A DNA stretch of 64,000 nucleotides from Paenibacillus faecalis (GTDB taxonomy: Bacteria; Bacillota; Bacilli; Paenibacillales; Paenibacillaceae): NCBI RefSeq assembly GCF_900289175.1, contig NZ_LT985747.1, forward strand, positions 4,029,920-4,093,919, given 5' to 3'. Positions within the stretch are counted from its first letter, which is position 1; each line of letters opens with the position of its first letter. The notes beneath the pieces are model-generated. The model searched no databases. It was not told the DNA's origin and was given only the letters and a program-made list of their open reading frames with translations. Both the position numbers and the translations under genes were made by a program. This document shows positions 52,971 through 61,198 of the stretch, piece after piece.

Positions 52971-53049
52971 TCATTTACCTCCATTAATCTAATATTATTG
53001 GAAAATAATATATCAAAATGATAGCATATTTTAATTTTGGAAATCAATT

Positions 53050-54093
53050 TTATATATGTAATTTGTAAATTCTTTTTTTAGAGACATTTCGTAATAATCC
53101 GACGTCCACCATCGTGAGCAGCCCCGACGACACAGATGATGAAAGCAGTTTTGCAGTGTTAATGGCCATAGCTGCCGTTGCGGTATCACCGAATATTCCG
53201 TTCGGCACGACCATCTCCACCTGTTCTTGATCATCCGCCGTGACGATAACAATACGATCCGCTTGCTTCGCATCAAGTGCCATCGTTAAATCGAGACGGA
53301 TTCGCACGCCCTCTGCAGCCATTCCCGCTGAAGTTTGCCACAAACCGATAACATCCCCCGGCTGCAGGTCGCACCAATCCAGCTGTAACGATTCTTCCGC
53401 AAGGACCGGCTCAATGCTGTTCTCCACATCGCCAAGTTGCAGACACAAACCATGGGCAATAAGCCGCAGCGATTCTTCGAGTCCGACATGGCCGATCCGA
53501 TCCGCTTGTGCTAGCTCGTGAAATTGCTGCGGACTCATGCCGATGCCCACCTTCTTTTGCAGCGGTAAACGCCGTTTGCGCACATCGACCGCGCGCGTTA
53601 CAGTAATTTGTGAAATCGTTGTAGTCGTTGCAGTCAAAAACAGCGCCATCATATCCATGATGTAACCAGGATTTACACCTGTACCGACAATGACGGCGCT
53701 GTGCTTGCGTGCGTATTCGTCTATCTGCTTCGCCAGTTCAGGGTAGCGGTGCCATGGATAAGCCAACTGCTCGCAAGTAGAGACGACGGAACAGCCGCAC
53801 TCAATCAATTCCTTGATTTGCGGCCATACAGCCGGCAAATGGGAGCCAGTTGCATGAATGGCGATCGTATGACCGCGAACAGGGACGATGTCCCGTGCAG
53901 AACGAACGACCGCAACCCCTTTCCGCTCTAAGCCTGTCAGTTCGCCGATATCCCGGCTAACTTTTGCAGGATCAATATCTATCGCTCCGATAACATTCAT
54001 GCCATCCATAAGCAAAGCACTTTTCAATATTTGTAAACCAATCGGACCCAAACCAAACACAATCACATTCGTTTCTTCACCTGTTCCATTCAT
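53050..54093 (-). CDS. DapB-like NAD(P)-dependent dehydrogenase (diaminopentanoate dehydrogenase-like)
   Basis: 347 residues with an N-terminal Rossmann fold (VIVFGLGPIGLQIL, then GAIDIDPAKV) and the DapB-type linker HATGSHLPAVW, VVSTCEQLAYPW and GTGVNPGYIMDMM. The C-terminal part is alpha/beta. The overall look is of the 2,4-diaminopentanoate dehydrogenase/DapB group, but the substrate is unsure. GAAGGAG precedes ATG 54093. It lies between the LysR gene and the TAXI genes and may metabolise the transported solute. Confidence 0.72.
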   Translation of the reverse strand: MNGTGEETNVIVFGLGPIGLQILKSALLMDGMNVIGAIDIDPAKVSRDIGELTGLERKGVAVVRSARDIVPVRGHTIAIHATGSHLPAVWPQIKELIECGCSVVSTCEQLAYPWHRYPELAKQIDEYARKHSAVIVGTGVNPGYIMDMMALFLTATTTTISQITVTRAVDVRKRRLPLQKKVGIGMSPQQFHELAQADRIGHVGLEESLRLIAHGLCLQLGDVENSIEPVLAEESLQLDWCDLQPGDVIGLWQTSAGMAAEGVRIRLDLTMALDAKQADRIVIVTADDQEQVEMVVPNGIFGDTATAAMAINTAKLLSSSVSSGLLTMVDVGLLRNVSKKRIYKLHI

Positions 54094-54195
54094 GTTCTAC
54101 ATCTCCTTCTCTTCCTTTTTTTTGGCCATTTTATCATCTCCTTTTCAACACGAGAAATATAAAAAACTCATGAATTTATAAGCTCAAGTTATAAA

Positions 54196-55101
54196 TTATT
54201 CCGCCGCAAACAATGGAAGCGCGGCCAGCGCCTGACGCACATGAAGCGGATGATAACCTTCCGTATTCCATACTGCCGAAATCGAACTGTCGAGCCGCTG
54301 TTTTGCCAGCGGAATCACCCGAATCGGATAGGTGACGAGTAAACTGGCCATATCGTTAGGCATGAGCGTGACGCCCAAACCACTTGCAATCAGATTGGCT
54401 AACGTCAGCAGCTCCGGGCCGACTCCCGTTGTATTCGGAACAAACCCCGCTGCCAAACAAGCTTGTTTCAGCAAGGAATGCAGCGACGGCGAATGGTTCG
54501 CATCATAATGCAGAAACATTTCGTGCCGCATTTCATACAGATCGACTGCTGCTTGCCCGGCAGCGGGATGGTCGCTTGCAACGACCAGCATTAAGGGATG
54601 CTTCGTAAATTCGATCATCTCAAGCGGAGGGCGAATCGCTTGTTTCGCATCAATAGGTGTTCTGATGAAGGCGATATCGCTTTCCATCCGCTCAACGAGA
54701 TGAATGGCTTGCATGGAGGTCGTCTCCTGGATAATGAATCGAAAATCGGGAGTTGTTGCTTTAAGCCGCTTCAGCAGTTTGGGGACCCATATGCTGGCTG
54801 CTGACGGCACAGCGGTAATCTTGATCGTTGCTTCAGGGATCGTGCCGCTCTCTTGTATCGAGCGCAATACATACTCAATATGTTGAAATGACGGCTGCAG
54901 TTTGCGGAATAAATATTCGCCTTCTTCCGTAAGGGTAATTTTTCGCGTTGTCCTCCTCAGCAACTGAAAACCAAGACGGTTCTCCAGCGCTGCGATTTGC
55001 TGACTAAGTCCGGGCTGGGAAATATTCAGGTTTCGTGCAGCTTTACTGATGTTCAGTGTGTTTGCGATTTCAAGGAAATATCGCAAAGCTAATAAACTCA
55101 C
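54196..55101 (-). CDS. LysR-family transcriptional regulator
   Basis: 301 residues. The start is put at GTG 55101 because AGGGGTGA lies 8 bases upstream and the protein then starts MSLLALRYFLEIANTL, like most LysR proteins. HTH at residues 16-37 (SKAARNLNISQPGLSQQIAALE), then the effector-binding domain with two periplasmic-binding-like lobes. It is encoded in the same direction as the dehydrogenase and TAXI genes, its probable targets. Confidence 0.88.
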   Translation of the reverse strand: MSLLALRYFLEIANTLNISKAARNLNISQPGLSQQIAALENRLGFQLLRRTTRKITLTEEGEYLFRKLQPSFQHIEYVLRSIQESGTIPEATIKITAVPSAASIWVPKLLKRLKATTPDFRFIIQETTSMQAIHLVERMESDIAFIRTPIDAKQAIRPPLEMIEFTKHPLMLVVASDHPAAGQAAVDLYEMRHEMFLHYDANHSPSLHSLLKQACLAAGFVPNTTGVGPELLTLANLIASGLGVTLMPNDMASLLVTYPIRVIPLAKQRLDSSISAVWNTEGYHPLHVRQALAALPLFAAE

Positions 55102-55179
55102 ATCGATCACCCCTTTTTTATGCCATGTAAACAGTAGAGAACGATTGTATCTTCCTGTGATCTTATTATTTTAATAAAA

Positions 55180-55204
55180 ACAGCACATCGTACTGATGTG
55201 CTGT
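55180..55204 (-). terminator. Intrinsic terminator of the nitroreductase gene
   Basis: A 10-bp stem ACAGCACATC/GATGTGCTGT with a 5-base loop is followed on the minus strand by TTTTTATT. Confidence 0.78.
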
Positions 55205-55252
55205 CGTGCTGCTCATTTTTTTGTATAACTACATGCTGTCCGGTGTTCTGAT

Positions 55253-55996
55253 CTAACGCTTCATCAAGCCTTTACTTTGCAGAAAATCCATCATATGCAG
55301 CCTCACCGGCTCCGATAGACGCTTCGCCATAACTTGCGACCAGGCTGAGGCCGACTTTCCACCGCTTCGCGCTCGCATATATTCCGTATATGTGTCATCG
55401 TAAGCTTGTACAGCTTCCACCGTTTTCGAAGCGTCATAGACTCCATGGTGAAGCACCCCTTCCAAAGGCAGACGAGGGCGAATCCCAGGATTCTGATCCG
55501 GATAACCGATACACATGCCAAATACCGGATATACCTGTTCGGGCAAATTCAGCCGTTCGGAAAATTGCGCGATATGGTTTCGCACGCCGCCGATATATAC
55601 GATCCCGAGCCCCATGGACTCCGCAGCGATTGCAGCATTTTGCGCAGCCAGCGCGGCATCTACAGTTGCCACGATGAAATTTTCTACCGAATCCGCATAG
55701 CCCGGTTGATCACCTAGATGCGCCTCACTCACTTTTTGCAAACGATATAAATCTGCACACCAGACGAGAAAAACTGGACATTTTTCAATATAAGATTGAT
55801 TACCCGACAGAGCTGACAACGCCCGCTTCTGCTCGAAATCGGTTACCGCAATTACACTGTAGGCCTGAACGTTGCTGGAGGTGGAAGCCATCTGCCCCGC
55901 CGCGATGATCCGTTCCAACTGCTCCCTGGTAACCTCCTTGTCCGAAAATTTACGGATGGATCGATGATTCATTAATAACGATAATGTTTCGTTCAC
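55253..55996 (-). CDS. NfrA-like NADPH-dependent flavin reductase/nitroreductase
   Basis: 247 residues with a nitroreductase fold: LMNHRSIRKFSDKEVTREQL at the start (FMN-phosphate Arg residues), AGQMASTSSNVQAYSVIAV, and GLGIVYIGGVRNHIAQ for the flavin pocket. Relatives (NfrA, Frp) reduce flavins, nitroaromatics or oxidised thiols with NADPH. The start is probably GTG 55996; GGAG lies 12 bases upstream. Monocistronic. Confidence 0.87.
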   Translation of the reverse strand: MNETLSLLMNHRSIRKFSDKEVTREQLERIIAAGQMASTSSNVQAYSVIAVTDFEQKRALSALSGNQSYIEKCPVFLVWCADLYRLQKVSEAHLGDQPGYADSVENFIVATVDAALAAQNAAIAAESMGLGIVYIGGVRNHIAQFSERLNLPEQVYPVFGMCIGYPDQNPGIRPRLPLEGVLHHGVYDASKTVEAVQAYDDTYTEYMRARSGGKSASAWSQVMAKRLSEPVRLHMMDFLQSKGLMKR

Positions 55997-56055
55997 TTTG
56001 CAACGTCACTCCAGTTCCTTGATTATAATGATATTATACGATTCTGCCATAGCGA

Positions 56056-57771
56056 TTACCGCTCTTTCCGATCCGGCAACGATTCCCTGAAACGATCTTT
56101 CCACCAGTACCGCCAGGCACCCGTCAGACTTCCTGGATCACGGTTCTCTAAAGTCCATACGCGCCAATAGAGCGGAGGATGTGAGGAAAGCTGAAACTCA
56201 ACCCATCGCCAAAACCACGAATCCCTCTTTGTCACAGAGTTATCTTCCCGTTCTTTTACATTGATGTCGCTTGTTTCATCGATATTGTCCCCGTTTGACA
56301 ATCGGTAGGAAAGCATTTTGCGATGATCGTCCAAATCCGCTTGTGCAAGCTGTCTTAGCGCTTTGGCCATCTGCCGCCGCGTTTGCGGAACATAACGTGA
56401 ACCGATATCGTCGGCACGCACTTCCATCATCTGATAAACGATCGATTGCAGCACACCAAAAGCTAGCAGCAGAAGCACGATCACCCCAAAAGTTATCCAT
56501 GTTGACTGAATATCCATCGTTTTGAACCAATCGGCCGTTAGTAAAATCGCAGTTACGAGCAGAACAAACAGAAGAAGCCGCCAAATTTGCCCGACCGGCA
56601 CATCGCGTTTCTTGACATGAACTGCTTCATGCGCAACGATGGCGGCAACGACCGGCATTGGAAAACGCATGACCGACGATGTGAGCACAATCATTCCCCT
56701 CCCAACGTTCATGCCTGTAGCGAATGCATTATTCACTTGTGTTTCCGTGACGAACAGCTTCGTACGAGGCAGCCCGGCTTGCTCCAACACGCTCCGTATG
56801 GAAGGATCGAGGTCTTCCTTGCTGATCTCCCTTACGTCCAGCATGACGCCGATCAGCCGATCAGTCAGGTAAACGTTAACGATCCACCAGAGCAGTATCG
56901 CGGTGACAGACATCCATTCCGGAACGTTCAGGAAATGAAGGAGCAGGAAAAGTGCGCTGTAGGCGGAGATTCCTTTGACGGTAACAGCAAAATAACCCTT
57001 AGCCAAAAGCCGCTTCCAGTTGCTCTGATGAAACAGTGGATGTACCTCTCTTGACTCAACCTTAGCACTATCTGGCATATGCGCAATAAGTTCGCTAGCC
57101 AGAGTGCTGCTGTCATCGAATGTAAAGTAGAGGGTCTCGCCAGGAAGAGCAAGAGCGAGCACCTCACCATTGTTCGTCGTATAATCCGTATTTTTGCCAA
57201 AAAACAAAAAAAGCGGATGCAGTTTCAACAGATCCGGCCTATTCTCCCTGATGACCCCTTGTACATCTTTCAGCGGGATCTTGCGTGATAAAGTGTCTGT
57301 CATGACGAACAGATGGCCGCTCTCCTTGGTATAGTAAACATGCAAAGTGGTGAAATGTATCATTCGATTCATCATATTATTAGCCACTTGAATGAGCCCG
57401 ACTAGAGCGAAAAATTGCAGGAACGAAGTCACAGGCAATAAAACGATCAGTATCATTCCAATCGAAGCGACACCAGCAATCGCTAAGTCAGACGCTATTC
57501 TTCCCCATCTTCGCGTAAGATGAATTGGTTTGGCCTGCAACGCCTTCACATTCGCTTCAAGCTCACGCCTCTCCTGTCGCTTGATAGAATCGAAAGGCAG
57601 AAAGGAATAGCCCTGAACAGCAAAAATCAACAGGATGAACATCTCCGATAACGAAAATAGATAAAAAAAGCCGATCACCGAACCTAAACAAAGAACGATG
57701 AAGATTGAATCAGCCCATCGCCTGAACCACTTTGAAGCGGCTTGACTAATGATGTCGATCAACAATCCCAT
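56056..57771 (-). CDS. M48-family membrane metallopeptidase
   Basis: 571 residues, with several N-terminal membrane helices (about 16-35, 38-55 and 87-115) and two more in the middle and after the catalytic site. The zinc motif is HEAVH (in VAIVAHEAVHVKKRD), with the third ligand Glu in MEVRADDIGS. It is HtpX/Ste24-like and probably degrades or processes membrane proteins. ATG 57771 has no ribosome site. GGGAGGTGA instead precedes an in-frame ATT at 57810, which would add 13 hydrophobic residues; the true start may therefore be the rare ATT. Confidence 0.85.
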   Translation of the reverse strand: MGLLIDIISQAASKWFRRWADSIFIVLCLGSVIGFFYLFSLSEMFILLIFAVQGYSFLPFDSIKRQERRELEANVKALQAKPIHLTRRWGRIASDLAIAGVASIGMILIVLLPVTSFLQFFALVGLIQVANNMMNRMIHFTTLHVYYTKESGHLFVMTDTLSRKIPLKDVQGVIRENRPDLLKLHPLFLFFGKNTDYTTNNGEVLALALPGETLYFTFDDSSTLASELIAHMPDSAKVESREVHPLFHQSNWKRLLAKGYFAVTVKGISAYSALFLLLHFLNVPEWMSVTAILLWWIVNVYLTDRLIGVMLDVREISKEDLDPSIRSVLEQAGLPRTKLFVTETQVNNAFATGMNVGRGMIVLTSSVMRFPMPVVAAIVAHEAVHVKKRDVPVGQIWRLLLFVLLVTAILLTADWFKTMDIQSTWITFGVIVLLLLAFGVLQSIVYQMMEVRADDIGSRYVPQTRRQMAKALRQLAQADLDDHRKMLSYRLSNGDNIDETSDINVKEREDNSVTKRDSWFWRWVEFQLSSHPPLYWRVWTLENRDPGSLTGAWRYWWKDRFRESLPDRKER

Positions 57772-57981
57772 GATGAAAGCGATGATGATATTCGGGATAG
57801 ATGGAAGAATACGATCACCTCCCTATAAATAACACTTCCCGAATCGTTTATACCAAACAACGAAAAAATGCGATGCAAACACAGCTTCAGTATATCAACG
57901 AAGTAAACGGATCGCCACAGATGGTTAAACAAAAGTTACCATACGTTCTCGCATTGCAAGAATAAGCCTCTTAAATCTCAT

Positions 57982-58017
57982 AAAAAAACCGCCAAGCTGC
58001 CATACAGCCTGACGGTT
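57982..58017 (-). terminator. Intrinsic terminator of copZ
   Basis: An imperfect stem AACCG-CAGGCTG/CAGCTTG-CGGTT, followed on the minus strand by seven T, 15 bases after the copZ stop. Confidence 0.75.
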
Positions 58018-58032
58018 ACGGGTTAACCAAAG

Positions 58033-58233
58033 CTAAACGATATCGTATCCTTGTTCTTCAATCGTTTCTTTGATTTGTTCTACCGTTGTTTTCGCTTCGT
58101 CATATTCTACAGTCACTGTTTTGGAATCAAGATCCACTTTACCGGACATCCCTGCGTTCTTCAAGGCACCTTCAATCGAACTCACACAATGGTTGCAAGA
58201 CATACCTTCTACATTTATAGTAACTTGTTTCAT
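58033..58233 (-). CDS. copZ: CopZ copper chaperone
   Basis: 66 residues, a heavy-metal-associated fold with the Cu(I)-binding MxCxxC motif GMSCNHCVSS (residues 10-19). It carries Cu(I) to a copper ATPase. GGGAGG precedes ATG 58233. No copA gene is adjacent, so it is an orphan copZ. A partial CsoR-like sequence lies upstream. Confidence 0.92.
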   Translation of the reverse strand: MKQVTINVEGMSCNHCVSSIEGALKNAGMSGKVDLDSKTVTVEYDEAKTTVEQIKETIEEQGYDIV

Positions 58234-58267
58234 TTGTCATTCCTCCCTGCTCAATTATGGCCTCATT

Positions 58268-58290
58268 ATACTATACCCCCCGAAAGTATG
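58268..58290. promoter_or_regulatory. Degenerate CsoR-like operator
   Basis: TACTATACCCCCCGAAAGTATG resembles a copper-repressor site with a good left half (ATACCCCC) and a poor right half, upstream of copZ. Confidence 0.3.
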
Positions 58291-58601
58291 TAAAGCGAGT
58301 GGATTGCCCTTGTCTGCACATAACTTTTTTAAATGTTCTACATTCATTTACTATAGTCCCCAGGAAAATTTGCACAAAAAATTTATTGTAAGTCAGATGA
58401 TGCTGTACAGCCCCTATTGTGCTGGTATAATAATCTATATTTTATCGTTTTCCGACAGAAGACTCCCACTTCAAGGAATATGTAGGGCGTATCCCAATGA
58501 GTAAGAGAGAGATGAATGTCAGTTAGGCGTAAGGCTAAAAGTTGTCCCTTTTTTACGCTATGATATAATCAGTCTTATACAAAAAAAGGCTGATTATATC
58601 C

Positions 58602-59000
58602 ATGAAATTACATAGTAATAACCATTCAGTGTTCTTGATGTACTACCACCTTGTATTCGTTGTTAAATACCGTAGAAAAGTCTTTGACGACGAAATGTCT
58701 GACTATGCAAAAGATATGTTTATAAAATTAGGCAAGAAATACAACATATCATTAGTTCAATGGAATCATGATTTTGACCATATTCACATTCTATTCAAAG
58801 CACATCCAAACACTGAATTATCAAAATTCATTAATGCTTACAAGAGTGCAAGTTCACGAATGATTAAAAAAGACTTTCCACAAGCAAGAAAAAAATTATG
58901 GAAAGAAATGTTTTGGTCAAGAAGTTTTTGTCTACTAACTACGGGTGGTTCTCCCATCAACATAGTTAAAAAGTATATCGAAAATCAAGGACTAAAGTGA
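58602..59000 (+). CDS. tnpA: IS200/IS605 Y1 transposase TnpA
   Basis: 132 residues. The HUH motif is present as DHIHILF (near residue 64), preceded by YYHLVFVVKYRRKV, and the catalytic Tyr lies in KKYIENQG near the C terminus. This enzyme cuts and rejoins single-stranded DNA at hairpin ends. It is intact in length. It precedes tnpB by 11 bases. Confidence 0.92.
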   Translation: MKLHSNNHSVFLMYYHLVFVVKYRRKVFDDEMSDYAKDMFIKLGKKYNISLVQWNHDFDHIHILFKAHPNTELSKFINAYKSASSRMIKKDFPQARKKLWKEMFWSRSFCLLTTGGSPINIVKKYIENQGLK

Positions 59001-59011
59001 GGTGAAAAGCA

Positions 59012-60163
59012 ATGTTGGTCAACAAAGCATACAAATTCCGTATCTACCCAAACAAAGAACAAGAAATCTTAATCGCAAAGACTATTGGCTGTTCTCGTTT
59101 CGTATTTAATCACTTTTTAGCACGTTGGAACGATACATATAAGGAAACAGGCAAAGGATTAACTTACAATTCATGTTCTGCCGAATTAACGCAGTTAAAA
59201 AAAGAATTAGTATGGTTGAAAGAAGTCGACAGCATTGCTATCCAATCCTCACTTAAAAACCTTGCCGATTCGTATTCACGGTTTTTCAAGAAACAGAATA
59301 AAGCACCACGATTCAAGTCTAAAAAGAATAAAGTACAAACCTACACAACAAAGCACACGAACGGCAATATGACGATTGTAGGAAACAAAATCAAGTTACC
59401 CAAACTTGGATTAGTCAAATTTGCAAAAAGTCGTGAGGTTGAAGGTCGTATTCTTAACGCTACAATCAGACGAAATCCAAGTGGTAAATACTTTGTATCC
59501 ATTCTTGCTGAAACAGAAGTGCAACCATTCGAAAAAACAGGTTCTTCTGTCGGTATTGACGTTGGTCTTAAAGATATTGCGATTCTTTCGACAGGGCAAA
59601 TATTTGGCAACCCTAAATGGTTTCGCACATTAGAAGAAAAACGAGTAAAAGAACAACGTATTCTGTCTAGACGACAGGAATTAGCATTAAAACGAAAATG
59701 TAAACTAGATGAAGCAAAGAACTATCAAAAGCAAAAACGTAAAGTAGCGCGTATTCACGAAAAAATAGCTAATGCAAGAACAGACTATTTGCAAAAAATC
59801 ACTACAGAAATCATCAAAAACCACGATGTAATCGGTATCGAAGATTTGCAAGTGTCAAAAATGCTAAAAAACCACAAGTTAGCAAAAGCAATCAGTGAAG
59901 CATCATGGTCGCAATTTAGAACCATACTTGAGTACAAAGCAAAATGGTATGGCAAACAAGTAGTTGCTGTATCCAAAACATTTGCTTCCAGTCAACTTTG
60001 CTCGTGCTGTGGCTACCAAAATAAAGACGTTAAGAATCTCAACCTTCGTGAGTGGGATTGCCCTTCTTGTGGCACGCATCACGATAGAGATATGAACGCA
60101 GGACAAAATCTAAAAAACGAAGCTATAAGGCTTCTAACCGTAGGAACTACGGGGATAGCCTAA
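59012..60163 (+). CDS. tnpB: TnpB RNA-guided nuclease
   Basis: 383 residues. RuvC-like catalytic residues: Asp in GIDVGLKDIA, Glu in GIEDLQVSKM and Asp in DRDMNAGQN; a zinc finger between them (CSCCGYQ and CPSCGTH). N-terminal helical domain begins AYKFRIYPNKEQE. TnpB proteins cut DNA using a guide RNA made from the element's right end. All catalytic residues are present, so it should be active. GAGGTGAAAAG precedes ATG 59012. Confidence 0.92.
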   Translation: MLVNKAYKFRIYPNKEQEILIAKTIGCSRFVFNHFLARWNDTYKETGKGLTYNSCSAELTQLKKELVWLKEVDSIAIQSSLKNLADSYSRFFKKQNKAPRFKSKKNKVQTYTTKHTNGNMTIVGNKIKLPKLGLVKFAKSREVEGRILNATIRRNPSGKYFVSILAETEVQPFEKTGSSVGIDVGLKDIAILSTGQIFGNPKWFRTLEEKRVKEQRILSRRQELALKRKCKLDEAKNYQKQKRKVARIHEKIANARTDYLQKITTEIIKNHDVIGIEDLQVSKMLKNHKLAKAISEASWSQFRTILEYKAKWYGKQVVAVSKTFASSQLCSCCGYQNKDVKNLNLREWDCPSCGTHHDRDMNAGQNLKNEAIRLLTVGTTGIA

Positions 60164-60246
60164 TCAATAACTGGCGGTTACGCTGGTGTTCTTAGGAATC
60201 ACCCACTTCAAACAGCTCGTAAGAGCGTTAAGTGGGGGTAGTTCAA
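60164..60246 (+). ncRNA. Right-end omega RNA region of TnpB
   Basis: After the tnpB stop lies a conserved type of 3' end: a GGCGG region, a CCCACTT/AAGTGGG stem with inner GCTC/GAGC helix and the terminal GGGGGTAGTTCAA. By family analogy this forms the scaffold of the guide RNA, with the guide taken from the flanking DNA beginning near 60247. Boundaries are inferred. Confidence 0.6.
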
Positions 60247-60359
60247 CAAAAAGAGATATCCTTTTTGTCTATTTTAAACAACAAAAAGAGGAATTCCCAT
60301 TTATATGTCGAATATACAAATAAAAGTAATCTCATGAACCAGGAAAGAAGGAACCGATT

Positions 60360-60977
60360 ATGGTTTTTGACGGTATAATCCTTGGTCTGATTGTCGGACT
60401 GTTTCGGGGAGGCCTGCGTCACGGCTTGCTTCAGTTTAGCAAAATTCGGTTAAAGGGCGGCTGGATCTTCCCAATCCTGCTGATCATCCAATTGATTATT
60501 TTTAGGTTTCAGGAAAGTTCCGAATTCGTGGCGTTCGCAAGCGGTTACATTTTTATGATCATTTATATCGTCGGCCTGTTGTTTCTGTGGATGAACCGCG
60601 ATCAGAAAGGCTTTGGAAGCATTCTGGCAGGTGTGTTTCTCAATTTTCTGGTCATGGCCGTCAACGGCGGCAGAATGCCGGTATCACTTGAGGCAGCTTC
60701 CGTACTTGATCCCTACTATGTGGATATGCTTACAAACGGAACCGTCATAACCAAGCATTTCTTGCTTGATGATTCAACTCTTCTGCCTTTTCTTGGCGAT
60801 ATCATTCCGTTATCTGCCCCTTATCCGAGAACACAAGCGATCAGCATCGGTGACATTGTGATGAATATAGGTATTTTCATATATATCGTACATTTGATGA
60901 GCGGCCACAAGAATACCTCTGATTCGGATGGTGAGCAGACAAAACCTTCTGACCATATAGAACCGCAAAATGTCTAA
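60360..60977 (+). CDS. DUF5317 membrane protein
   Basis: 205 residues with five or six membrane helices and the family segments ILGLIVGLFRGG at the start and NGGRMPVSLEAA in the middle, followed by an acidic tail. Conserved in Paenibacillus-type genomes; function unknown. AAGGAACC precedes ATG 60360. It is followed by a 33-codon gene. Confidence 0.8.
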   Translation: MVFDGIILGLIVGLFRGGLRHGLLQFSKIRLKGGWIFPILLIIQLIIFRFQESSEFVAFASGYIFMIIYIVGLLFLWMNRDQKGFGSILAGVFLNFLVMAVNGGRMPVSLEAASVLDPYYVDMLTNGTVITKHFLLDDSTLLPFLGDIIPLSAPYPRTQAISIGDIVMNIGIFIYIVHLMSGHKNTSDSDGEQTKPSDHIEPQNV

Positions 60978-61010
60978 ATACATCAGAACAATTTGAAAGG
61001 AGGGAACGAT

Positions 61011-61112
61011 ATGAAAAAAACAGATCAAGTTAAATATTCCCGTATTGTTTTCAACACTGTTATCGTAGTATCCGTTCTCGTAGCACTGACATCCGGCTTC
61101 AAATTCGTTTAA
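61011..61112 (+). CDS. 33-residue membrane peptide
   Basis: ATG 61011 follows AAAGGAGGG. The peptide (MKKTDQVKYSRIVF, then a hydrophobic stretch) has one membrane span at about residues 12-30 and lies 33 bases after the DUF5317 gene in the same unit. Function unknown. Confidence 0.6.
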   Translation: MKKTDQVKYSRIVFNTVIVVSVLVALTSGFKFV

Positions 61113-61121
61113 AGGTTATTT

Positions 61122-61153
61122 AAAAGAACTGGCTATTGATAGCCGGTTCTTTT
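61122..61153 (+). terminator. Intrinsic terminator
   Basis: A 14-bp imperfect stem AAAAGAACTGGCTA/TAGCCGGTTCTTTT with a 4-base loop closes the DUF5317 unit. Confidence 0.8.
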
Positions 61154-61198
61154 ATGTACACCGGACACCATCATTGTTTAGCCAAGGAGATAATAAGT

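Larger units (their letters stand above)
58515..60246 (+). mobile_element. IS200/IS605-family element with tnpA and tnpB
   Basis: An AT-rich insert containing a Y1 transposase gene and a TnpB gene in tandem, with hairpin-bearing ends: a left end with imperfect repeats near 58515-58600 and a right end with a CCCACTT/AAGTGGG stem at 60202-60236. Exact boundaries are approximate because target and cleavage sites could not be fixed. The element has no terminal inverted repeats, as expected for this family. Confidence 0.8.

Noticed and set aside
58268..58290. True CsoR operator for copZ
   Set aside because: Only one half-site is good; reported as a low-confidence feature only.
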